NCBI GenBank assembly: GCA_011800805.1
Contig: MPNW01000150.1
Span: forward strand, 243,721 to 307,720
Length of the DNA: 64,000 bases
Direction of reading: 5' to 3'
Origin: Hirudo medicinalis
Taxonomy: Eukaryota > Annelida > Clitellata > Hirudinida > Hirudinidae
A model generated the notes under the pieces. That model was not told where the DNA came from. It did no database searches and saw only the letters and a list, made by a program, of their open reading frames with translations. The position numbers were made by a program, and so were the translations under genes. Positions 1 to 12,000 of the stretch are shown here, one piece after another; within the stretch, counting starts at the first letter, position 1, and each line of letters begins with the position of its first letter.

Positions 1-3000
1 GCAGAATAGTCAGTCCTATAGAAGCCAATTCCTCCAACATTCAACTAAAAAATAGTTCACCTTAAGCAGGTACAATAAATAAATTTAATTTAAAGGTACT
101 AACTTTTATCCATTCATCAGACTTTATGTCATTTAATGTAACAACAGTTTGTTTTTTATCAAAGACAAATTTGTGAATGACAGCAGTGGGGTTTGAAGCA
201 GAGCATATTGAAATTGGGACCATCCACACATGTCCAGATGCTGTTTAACATTAACATAAACATAAAATTTCTGACAAGAATATATGCATAATTGGTATGC
301 AAGTTAGCTCAGAGGGTTACATTCCTACTTATGACAGTAGTTGTAATGTGTCATGTTTGCAAGTGATTGAAGTGGTTGGCAAAAACCACCTCTGATGCTA
401 TCCATAAGTCAATATACAAATGAAGTACAAAATTAAGACTACCTTCTTTTGAACCATCTGCAACAAATCTTTCTTGCTTCAAAGTGATGGTCCTTGATGT
501 ACCATGAACTTGCTGGCTCACCTATTATACCAACAGAAAATATCTATGGAAAGTGCATGGTAATACAAAAACATAACATTAAAAATGTTTCATAAACTGT
601 CATCACAATGTACCTGAATGACTGGGTAGCCCATCTGTTTGGTCCAAGTTGTCATTATCTCACTTATTGGCTTTCCACTGGCCTCAGCAAGAGCAGCCCA
701 CAAATCTTCAGTGAAAGTGTTCTTGTACTTGTGTCTAGTCAAGTATAGGTTCATACCTTTGCGGTAGTCCTTGAAATGATAATGAACCATAAATACCAGT
801 AAAAATTTTTAAAAAGTGCAAACAAAATTTGCTAACACTATCTCCTATGTAGTCATGAAGCATCCTGATGACTGAGGCTCCCTTGCAATAGGAGATTGAA
901 TCGAATATTTCATCAATCTCAGACGGATGACCAACAGCAACCTGCCATTAAATTAATAGTTGTAGTGATGCAATGCAATCATAAATGTAGTGACATTTAA
1001 ATTTTGAGTGCAATGCATGGTGATTCACATGCCTTGCCAACAAATTGAAATAATTCACTCTTGCCTCAATTGGGTGACTATTTTTAAGGGCGTCGAGGTT
1101 AAGAGCTTCGCTAAAATCAGAACTGGCGAATTGGGTCCAAATGTCAAACTCAGGGAAACAGTGATCCACACACAGATACTCAATCCATGAAGCAAATCCC
1201 TCATTTAGCCACAAGTGGGTCCACCATTCCTGTGTCAGAGATATATTCCATTTATAAGAATAGATCATGAGACAGCAACAATATATCAGTTGTAAGAATA
1301 TATAAATTTCATATTTTTAGCTTAAAATTGTAAAATTCTACTATTTGTAACTATTTAGTGATAACAACTGTATCGAATTGTTGCATTCTTGTGTTCAACA
1401 ATAAGAAACAATCAAATTGTCATCCTTGCAACTAGCTTGTATTGCTAATGACACCTTGCAGAATAGACATTATGTATAATTCTGATACTAACAAATACAT
1501 AACACCGTATAGATATAGCCATCCCAATCATAACAGTGGAAGCTACAATCCAGCATTACAGAATGTCCATCAGTTAGCAATTAAAAAGCAATCACTGAAA
1601 GACCAAAACAAACCTACATCCTATAAAAAGCACTAACCATAGTGACAAGATTTCCAAACCACTGATGCGCAATTTCATGGCCAACCACTAGTGCAACACG
1701 TTGCTTAGTTGCAGTACTTGAATTTGATTCATCAATGAGAAGAGCCGTTTCTCTGTATGTCACCAAGCCCCAGTTCTCCATTGCCCCTGTACATTTACAA
1801 AATTGCAAATACTCATTTATGCCACACATGGAAATCTATACGAACTAACCTGCTGCAAAGTCAGCAATGGCAATCAAGTCCATTTTTGGAAGAGGATAAG
1901 CCACATTAAAATAGCCTTTGTAAAAGGGTAAGGTCTTTGTGGCCACCTTTCAAAATAAAAAATGCACAATATTTATGATGTATTCATCAAGCCACTAGCT
2001 GTTAAAGAAACCAACACTGAGAGCAAAGAGTCCCTGTTCTTTTTTGCCTAAAGGAGTGTACACTCTCACAAGCACACCATCTGAATCTTTGGCTTCTACA
2101 AAATCATATTCACCAACAACAAATGCCACCAAGTAGGTGGACATGATGGGGCTTCTATCAAAAGATAACACTTTCAACTCAGGATCAGTTTCATGGACAC
2201 TTTCCTTTTTCACAGGCTATAAAATATAATGGTAGTTCAAAGCAACCGTTCAACTAAAAGTATAATAAACTGATAGAAGAATAACTTGCCATGTTGGAGA
2301 GAGCAACTCTGTCTTTTGGAACCACAAGAGTGATATCGAATGTTGCTTTTATAGCTGGTTCATCCCAACAAGGAAATGCTTGCCTGGCATCTGTTGGCTG
2401 TTAAAAACAAAACAAAATAAAGAAGCATTTAATAAGTAATCAACAACATTTCACTCCACAAAAATACAACTTCAAATTGTGTAACAGCAGCATATTTCTC
2501 TTCACCAGATGGTGAGGTGTACTTGCTCCTATAAAATCCTTTCAATTTATCATTTAGCTGTCCCTTGAAATCAAGATAAAGAGTTCCTGCTCCAACCTGT
2601 TTGAGGTAAAAATCAACTTATCAATCAGCTTACAATGAACTCAATATGGGGACTAGTACATGCCTGCAACTCTTCTGGAAATGTCAGAGTAACAGTCTCA
2701 TCATCTTTCGAATATCCGACATGTATCTGGCTATCAAAAGCTTCAACAAAAATAAGCAAATTAGTTTTTTGATAAATAATATCAAGCTGTGATAAAGGTA
2801 CCTTGAGAAGTAGATCTGAATTTAACAGATGAAATGTCAATTTCTATGCTATTCAAAACCACGCTTTTGGTCGCTTGATGGGTCTAAAAATCATATTTAA
2901 ACATATAGATCCTCACATATAGATCAATTTATTGGGAATTATTTGCTATTACCTCAACAGATATCTCTGCTGAACCATCAAAAGTAAATTTGTTCAGATC

Positions 3001-3207
3001 TGGTTTAAATTTAAGAGCATAATTTATAGGCAAAACATTCTTTGGCAAGCGATGAAATTCATTCTTGTTTGCCATTTTTGATTTTATCAGTGAGAAGCCA
3101 AAATAACGCCTAAAACTATCCACGGCAAAAAACCTTGACGGAGACAAGCCTATGCACGGAAGTCGCCTGCAAACAAAAATCATGATCAATTTCCTAGCGG
3201 CGTACAA
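1..3207 (-). CDS. NPEPPS: Puromycin-sensitive aminopeptidase (M1 zinc metallopeptidase), N-terminal and catalytic part
   Basis: Cytosolic M1-family aminopeptidase that trims N-terminal residues from peptides. Fourteen exons were joined on the minus strand: 2953..3207, 2802..2883, 2664..2740, 2471..2596, 2290..2397, 2016..2216, 1850..1946, 1638..1786, 1065..1229, 837..941, 614..769, 443..521, 104..240 and 1..44. They give about 593 residues in one frame, and the gene runs off the left edge, so the C-terminal helical domain is missing. The substrate motif GAMEN lies near residue 315 and the zinc motif HEIAH near 350, followed by WLNEGFASW, which supplies the third zinc ligand. The order of segments matches vertebrate NPEPPS throughout. 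Two starts are possible: the upstream ATG at 3207 adds a basic leader, while the ATG at 3075 begins [11 protein letters not shown], which lines up with the internal Met of the human protein. Three of the introns appear to use GC donors. Confidence 0.95.
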
Positions 3208-4194
3208 CTGGATCTTTAATACATAGTAATATTTTTTCTATAATCTTTATTTTGGTAAAATTTAGAAAAAAACTTCAAAAATAGAATTAAAAGTTATCAT
3301 TAACATCATCCAGTAATTACGTTTGAAAATTTAAACATAGTAAATAACAATATATATTGCTAAATATATATGCAATCAATATATTGCTTTGAATATTTTA
3401 TTTTCTGCTTGCAATTTTGAGTTAGAAACATTTCCACAAACATGCATGTCATTAAAATGAATAACTTCAGAAAAAGCATTCATAGCAACATATTTATTGA
3501 ATTTGCAGTTTTGATTGGTTTATTATTTATTTTTATTGATGTAGTCATGACAGTCAGGAAAATTCAAAAGTCTTCTGCATAGCACCCATGTTCCGAGTAA
3601 TCAAGAAATAGACGATTATTAAAAATGTATAAAAACAATTTTTAAATGAATTTCTTGAAATACTCAAGCTAAGTATACCTATTGTGTTTGCGAAATGTCG
3701 CGCATGGAAAAAGTTAATATGATTAACATATATGAAATAAATAAAAATAATTGTTAAAATAGCAATATTATTAAATCTATATAAATAAAAATGAACTTTT
3801 GTCTACATATTTGTGCATTTTCCATATAACTAGCTCTTGAAAGATTCTCAATTTAAAAAGCAATAAAATAAAATTAATTTATAAAATTTTTATTTCAAAT
3901 CTAAAAAATAAAAATGAATGTTTGTGAGTTCGATTGTTTTGATTGTAAAATTAAACTTATTAGAATCGTGTACTTTCTCTTTTCTTTCTTTTCCATTTAA
4001 CCAGACTTAGGTACACTAGTTATTAATATATTGTAAAATATTAATATTTTGATATTTTAATATTTAATTTATTTAAAATATTTTTAAGACTTTACAGCTT
4101 CACTTTTAATTGAACATACTAACTTTTAAATATTGATTAGGCGATATTAGTTTTAGTGGCGGGTTAATTTTTTTATTTTACATCGGTATTCAAC
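3208..4194. promoter_or_regulatory. Head-to-head intergenic region between NPEPPS and LSM7
   Basis: About 1 kb of very AT-rich DNA separates the first codons of two divergently transcribed genes, so both promoters must lie here or in untranslated exons within it. No open frame of interest and no repeat family was recognised. I see no convincing TATA box or known motif that fixes either transcription start. Confidence 0.4.
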
Positions 4195-5021
4195 ATGTCT
4201 CAGGTACATTTAAAGTAAATACATTTTGAACATGAAAAAGTCCTAATCGCTTAAAGATTTGGGTTTTTCAGTTACTTCAAATCGCCATATTCTGGTCGAT
4301 GCCCTACGCGCAATTATCAAATCTTATTACATTAAGTTTTCAACATTTTGCAATCGCCCTTAATTTAATTAAAAACTATTTGTTAGTTTATAATTTAGTA
4401 ATTTTATTTTGGTTAAAGCGTGCAGATACAAAGTTCGAATAATTTCAAGCCAGTGACTTGTAATTTTTAACGTCATTAAAATCACTCTTAATCGTACGCT
4501 TAACAGAAGATTTCTGTTTTATGACACATTTTATACCTAAGATTGGTAAGTATTCCACTCATTCATCCAGCAAACTGATAAAGACAAGGACAAGAAGAAG
4601 AAAGAATCCATTCTTGATTTAAATAAGTACTTGGACAAGTCAATCAGGGTCAAGTTTGCTGGAGGAAGGGAAGGTAATATAAAAATCACTGCCATTTATC
4701 ATTCAGTTATATACATACAGTAACTACCACCTTATTCCAGCCAGCGGCACCCTCAAAGGTTATGATCCACTGCTTAACCTGGTCTTAGATGGTACTGTGG
4801 AGCATGTTCGAGGTTAGCCATACATACTTTAACATGTTAAAAGCCTTTTCACTTAATGGATTTTCTGAAATTACATCTTAGATCCTGATGACCCATTCAA
4901 GGTAACAGAGGACACAAGACCACTGGGACTGGTAGTCTGCAGAGGCACTTCAGTTGTTCTCATATGCCCAGTTGATGGAATGGAGGCAATTGCAAATCCT
5001 TTCATCCAACAAGATGTTTAG
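4195..5021 (+). CDS. LSM7: U6 snRNA-associated Sm-like protein LSm7
   Basis: Subunit of the LSm1-7 ring (cytoplasmic mRNA decay) and the LSm2-8 ring (nuclear U6 snRNA binding). Exons are 4195..4203, 4571..4673, 4741..4812 and 4882..5021, giving 107 residues against 103 in human. The first exon is only nine bases (Met-Ser-Gln). A lysine-rich start leads into KESILDLNKYLDKSIRVKF (Sm1 region), then GILKG-like SGTLKGYDPLLNLVLDG, and Sm2 with the VCRGTSVVLICP segment; the tail reads ANPFIQQDV. Every junction is GT-AG and the frame is continuous, so the call is secure. It is divergent from NPEPPS and convergent with the TIF1 gene. Confidence 0.96.
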
Positions 5022-5492
5022 GCTTCTATTGTAACAGCTTTAATTTTGTTAAAAAGAATTAATAACAAGTTGTTTTGTTTATTGTAAGAAGACTTGAGAT
5101 ATTAGCATAGAATTTTCGAACGGCAATCTATCATAATACAGAAATGTAAACATTACATGGAAATAAAAATAATTAATATCAAATTGGTTTCTTACATAAA
5201 ACACTGGCTGCAAAATTCCAAATAGGGAACTTAGAAGATGTTGAAATTTGATTAGCAATAGCAATGGGCTTATTGCAGTCTGAAATTGTTCAAGTCGGTT
5301 GAGTTCTTGAACGCTCAGTAGCACAAACAATGAAATGCAATTTCAAAATGCAGAAACTCTAATTAATTTAGAAAATTACAAAAACTAAGTCTAAACATGA
5401 AATTTGGTTTAAATTCAGCTGAAATTCTCAAAGCCTCCTTGCTGGGTGCTGGCAATGGTTGCAGTTGAATGCATAGCTGGACCGGATGGAAC
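5022..5492. other. Convergent 3' untranslated region, LSM7 and TIF1
   Basis: Tail-to-tail spacer between the two stop codons. An AATAAA for the plus strand is at 5162-5167 and an AATAAA for the minus strand is at 5078-5083. If both are used, the two 3' UTRs overlap by roughly a hundred bases. No other coding signal is seen. Confidence 0.45.
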
Positions 5493-8400
5493 TTACACGG
5501 ATGCTGCCGTGTCTCGGCCTCCGTCGTTGACGCGATCCTCTTCACCAGCACTCATGCAGAGTTTATCAGATAGGTTGGACTTCTTTCTCTTGATGTCTGT
5601 GGCTGATGCATTCCCCTCTGACAGCAGCTCTTCAAGGTTGATGTAGGGCAGTAGTACAGAACACCGTTTTCTGAATTTTCCCTCTAGTGTTCTCCCAGCT
5701 CTGCCAACATCTGAGTCTTCCTGTAACCATAGAAATATTTATTAATGTACATTCAAACAATTTAAATAGAGCATAACTGGGACCAACAGGATTATAGGTT
5801 GCACAATTTGAGAACACCAGAAGAACATCTTTGATGAAGCTTTCTACAGTCTGGTATTTATCAAAGTGATTCTTGACCAGTTTGATGCGAATGGTTTTGA
5901 AATCCATAGGATGAGAAATGATCTTGTGATAGTTGGGTACCTGGATTTTTTTAACCAAAGTTCAATAACTAAAATCACCAACCCTGCACATAATTTGTGC
6001 AGCATTTTCTGAGTGTATGCAAATAAATAGAAGAGATTAATACTGTTAGATTATGTATATTATATAAAATTATTAATTATAAAAATGTTGAACCAACTGC
6101 TTTGCTGACTGGATCATGGAAAGGAGCACTTTCACATTCACAAAACAATTCCATCAAAAGTCTTTCACAGACCTGCACAGAGAAATAATTACAATGAAAT
6201 GTCTGAATTCTGAAAAATGCAGATGTATTAAATTTGTAAATGTTCCGCAAGTAAAACAAGTAAGTAGATAGTATAGAAGAAATTAAAGCCTTGATCTTTC
6301 AGTTAAACCAAGCTCACTGTTTGCATGATCAATAAGATTTTTTAAATTTTTTTAAGCCAATCTTTTGAGTGCCTTTTGAATTCAATCAGGAAGTGGAGGC
6401 ACTTTTTAATCTCTCTAACATTTACATAGTGCCCCTATTTAATGGTGCTCCCTGGCAGTGCAGGCTGGGTTGTGAATACGAATGCTGCCATTACCGCCAC
6501 ATGCAGCAACGCAACCCGTTCGGCCAACCTGCATGCAACAATAACATGGTTTTGTCCGATGACAAATATTCAGTAATCATTCAATTTTCTTCAGAGAGTC
6601 ATATCTTTCTTAAAGTTATATCTGAATTCTTTCCACCAATTTTAAAAGTAAAATTTAGAATATATCGTCTTCAGAAAGCTTAGTGATAGAATTAGCAAAG
6701 CACACTCACCAATCTTTCCTTCGGTGTCATATCAATTTTGTGGTATCTTTTTTTCCCCGTTACTTCCTCATCTGGAGCTTCTAATCTCAGAAGATCATCA
6801 CTTGTACACATCCCACAAAACCATTTATCCCTGGCAAAATAACAAAGTTACAGCATCAACAGAAGGAGAAAATTTATTTGAAAGCACATTCAATTAAAAA
6901 TAGGTCAAGAGTACAGTGATTCGGGAATTCCAGAAATTTCCGAGACGTGACATTGCAAGTGGAAGACCCTCGGACATCCATCGCAGCACAGCAACTCCCC
7001 GCCATTGGCACAAACTGCACAATAGTCATCACTGGGATCACCTCTAACAGTTGATGACATGAGGCAAGAAGAATCATCTAAACATTCAAAGTAGAATTCA
7101 CTGATTATTAATCTATTCAATTAATCCACTAATATTAATATATAATAAAACTCACCACTGCTGAGACTCATGTTTTTGTCTAATGCCGAGTCAGATTCAA
7201 TTGGCAATTCATTCTGAGGAAGTTTTACATTGCTTGGGAGATTTTTGGACGCACCGTCGTTTCCATTAGCAACACTACTGTTGCTTGCAATAGCTAGGAC
7301 ATCATCGCTGGAACCCCAATTATCAAACATAGACTGAAAGATGCTGGCATCAAAGTTGCTATGTTCAAATGTGGTCGATTCAATTCTCGGGGTTGGTGAA
7401 CGACTATTCAGTATAGACGAGGCCTGCAAACATGAAGTTAAGATCGCAATTGTTTTAGTGGAGAACCTGTTGATTTTCTCACCAATTTTTGGTAATTATT
7501 GGGCGTTATAGAACATTATTTAATTCTGCCAGTATTGCACTTGTGTACAACAAATCTAAGGCAATTAATCATACCCCATCGTTCAAGGGAGTGCATTTCT
7601 GATTTTCTTGTTTGACAATGGCTGGGAACATTGATTGGTCATTCATATATTTCTGAATGTCTGACCTTTGAAATAAAAAAACAACAATGTGAAATTGATG
7701 TCATAAGAACATAGATCCATAAATAATTTATTTTAAGTAGTGATGAGTTCTTAAACATTCGAGTCGCCTATTTTTCAAAAATAAATTTTCATGATCAAAT
7801 AAAAAATTAAACTCAATTGAACCTGCTCTGCTCCAGATTTGAATTAGGAGTCATTTGATTCTGAATCAACTTGGTCAGATCATGCAAACCTAGAAAAGCA
7901 CAAAGTTCTCATTGGCAACAATAAATCACAAGGTTAGTGGCTAACGTATTTAAGAACCTTGAATGGAATTCGGAGATGTGATGTGATCGGGATTTTTAGG
8001 CTCAATGATTATGGGCCTTGTTGACGTCATGACCATTTGTTGTTGTTGCTGGTGCTGTTTTTGTTGTTGCTGGTGTTGGTGTTTAATTCTCCTCATGCGC
8101 TCTTCCTGCAAGAGGCTGAGGCTGATGAGCTGCTGACTAGATTGTGAGTGATGTGGATGAAGGTGAGAGTATCCAGGGGGATAAATGTAGCCATTGTTCG
8201 GTGCCTGTTGCTGTGGTGAGAAATAATATTAATTCTTTATTAAAGTGAATAAGTTTAAATCCAAACAAAATTCTACATTCAAATGTAGTTATCAATCAGT
8301 ACTAGATTCAAAACTAGTTTAATCTCTTTCAAAAACAACACAAATATGCATCTTCAACAGGAGAACATTACAACAAGAGTAACAATTGAGCAAGTGTTAG

Positions 8401-8977
8401 CATTGCAAGACTGAATGCAAGGAGACAAGAAATGTTAACCAGAGGTGGTTGTTGCTGTAGTTGTTGAGGAGGATAGAAAGTTCCTGACACTGATCTTGGC
8501 TGTCTTTTGGACATGTTTGAACTAGAGATGCTTGCTGACTGGTTTGGCATGAGGCAATGTCTGTTGTCTGAAGGCAGCATATTGTTGCCATTGTTCGTGC
8601 CAAAGCCTACAATATTTTGATGATAGTGATGTCAAACTCTATCAACAACAACTGATAGCATAACACAATATAAGAGTAAAAGAATGATGTTTATGAAGGT
8701 AATTCAATTAGAAGCTTAATTTATATTTATTCATTATTAATGTTATTTTGTGATCCATACATTTTGTTTAGACGAAATATTGCATTTCGACAGCCGACTA
8801 TTAAAACACAGCCTCCAGCTTCTGTCTGCTGCTCTTATCTAACAGGAGAGCATAAAGTGTTTGATAGACAACACATTTAAATTGCAAACATTAACAAAGG
8901 CACATTAAAGCAACGTGTACACCTAGAAGCGAGAAATGGAAAGCTACCAAACAGACTGAGCATTTGAAGTTGTTGTT

Positions 8978-9008
<31 letters not shown>

Positions 9009-12000
9009 TTGCTGTAGTTGATGCTGTTGGTTTCGTTGCATGTGATGGTGCCTTCTCTCTTCCGATTGCCTCTTCATCCACTGGTTCATGAATTTCTGAT
9101 CTGATATGCTGACAGGAGAATTGAGGGACTGTTGGATCTGTTGCTGCTGAAGAGGAGGACCTGGATTGCTTCCAGCAAAAATTCCAGGAATGTTCATCTG
9201 AGGTAGACTGTTAGAGTTGACAATGGGTTCAGGACCGGAGCCAGAGATGTGGCTCCTGTTGAATGGAACCCCATCGACTGCTATGCATCCGAGGTTGGCT
9301 ATGGCCGCAGATATGGCAACACTTTGACTGAACCTTAGATCTACGACATGATGAGGATTGGGTACCTCACACCTGGTCTTGAGGATGCTCTTTAGCCTGT
9401 TTGCAACCAAGTGGTAGGCATAAAGGAGTTGCATATCATCAACAGAACTCAGGATGTGGTCGCCAAACAACAAGCAATACTCGAGGTTTTCAAAAAGGCA
9501 GCTGATCTCTGCATCTTTCTGAAGAAGTTGTCTTTTCTTGGCAAGGCAGATGGACTGCAAGTCCCCAACCAGCTGCTTGCACTTGTGATTGATTTCAGAA
9601 ATCAGAGACACGGCAAATGCTTTAATCTTTGGACACACATAAACTTAGATTAAAAACAAAATATTCCTAAAATTTCCATTAAAATTTTCTGTGTACCTCA
9701 TTTATCACAAAGGTTTCCTTTTGACTGATTTCCTTGTTTCTCTTCTCAATCAAATTTTTTGCATTGTCAATGTACAGTTGTTTTTCCTTAATTTTCAGCA
9801 ACAGCGAGCCTAATACTTCACGGTATGAGGTGGCAGCCTCCTGTGTTGTTGTAATTAGTAAGGTGAATTAATCATCCCACTTTGCAATAACATTATTTTT
9901 CAAATTCAAAACACTACCCAATACTCTCACCTGCAAGAACTGATATTTGTGATCCTTGTGTTCCAAAAGCTGACAGTCCCTACAAGTCATTTTGTGGCAA
10001 GTACAGCAATAAAGCTTCAACTGCTCCATAGGGTGGATCTGACACATGAAGGCTGGATGGACAGTCTTGTTGTCCACATGAATTGGACCATCCTCCAATC
10101 TCATCAGGGCAACTTCTTTGGCTTCAATGGTGTGATCCTTTGTTATCTAAAATAATCCAGCAGTAAATGCTTTTCATCTTTTTTCAATTGTTGAAAATCA
10201 ACTTTAGGAAATAAATTGAAGATAAACATAAAACTATCATCTTAAAACAATATTCAGTATCTGTCGACATCAAAGGCGAGCTTAGTACCTTGACACGTTT
10301 GTGAGCCTGAGTGCACTGATCGCACAACCACTCGGAGCACTCCATGCAAAAGAAAGAGGCAGGAACATTGTCCTCACATCCCATGCAAAACTTAAGCTTT
10401 TCCTCTATCTCTTTTTCCTCCCCATTGGTCACAATAGGATGTGGTTTTATGTCAAACAAGTTATCAATAAGACTTCCCAGATGCGTTACCACACTGCACT
10501 CCGGACATTTCACATAATGACCTGCAAGAAATTATGAAACCGTCATTTATCACTTTAAACTTTTTTTCTTTCAATTTTAAAATATAATTCAATAGGAACC
10601 ATATCATGCATTATTATTATTTATATTATTATTGTTTGATTTTAATGGTCAAACCATCTTTCAAGAAAGTTAATTGCATTAAGATTAAAATGGGCTCGTG
10701 TATAAATTAATTACAACACATAGACCGAATAATCAATTTTATCCTTAGAAGAGAATAATTTTTTAAAGCCGAAAATAAAAAAAATTATAATTACAAAGAG
10801 TATAAGAAATTGAATTGGGCAGAAGCAAATGGAAGATAATAGATTATCTGCAAATGGGAATTTCTTGCAACATAACTATTTTATAATTTTTCCAAGCCAA
10901 GCCAAAAAACAGCAACAATAACAGTAATGGTTCATATTATTCTGAATAATTAGCTGCTCTTGATAATGATGATGTTAAAATCTAACACATGAACTAACAC
11001 TAACAAAAGCAAATATATATTTAAGATTTTACGAATCATCATACAAGGGGTGAAATAAAAAAAAGCATAAAATGACATCAAGCAGAACTGCAGGCAACAT
11101 TTCCACTTCTAAACAAATGGCAGGATTGATGATCTTATAACCCTGCACCTTAAATTGCCCTAGGGGTAACATTAAACCAGCCACAGATCAAAGTTTTGAT
11201 GCCATACAATATCTTTGACATTGAGAGAAATCAGATACCTACTAGAGTAAAAGCTTGCATGAGTCAAAGTGCTTGTAAACAATTTAGGGGCATCACAAAA
11301 AGCTGTGAAATGAGAAAATACATGAAATTAAAAAGAGATTAATTTAAATATTATTATAAAAATAAAGTCATTACAATACATTTCTCACAAGGTACAAGCT
11401 TTAAGTCTAGTGGTGTTTTCAATTATTAATTTATTTATTTTATTATGAGATTTGCATTGACATGGAGTCAGTACATGCTAGTAGAAGAATATGTTTCCAT
11501 TATGCTGACTATGCTTTGTGCCTACATACTTAAGTTACCATGGAAACAAATAAAAAAATGTCAATAGAATATTTATCAGGATAAGGCATATTTATGTATA
11601 GAAAAAAGATTTTGAAACAAATCTGTCTGGTTGTGAAAATAATCATTTTTCATAAAGTTTCCACTCCAAATCCAAAGTTATGATGCAAAAAATTATGTCA
11701 TAGAAATTATAACTGAAATTCAGCCCATAGAATGCCACAAACAACAGAATTCTCAAGAACATAAGAAAATTCAATTAATAGCAAAAGCTGAAATAAAAGT
11801 GAGGATCCATAAAGTTTGCTCTAATTAATAATTCATGAGCCTCAATTATTTTGCATTATAATTAGATGTAAGTTTCTTGATACTGTTTTAACAAGACTAA
11901 TCTTCTGAGCTTCAAGAGATAATTGGATAATAAAAATCGATTAAGTATGCAGACCTCCCTGTGCAAACCAATCTATCATGAGCTGCAAGCCAAGGCACTC

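Noticed and set aside
300..372. tRNA-like text (AGTTAGCTCAGAGGGTTA) in an NPEPPS intron
   Set aside because: It resembles a D-arm only; no T-arm GGTTCRANNCC box or cloverleaf follows.
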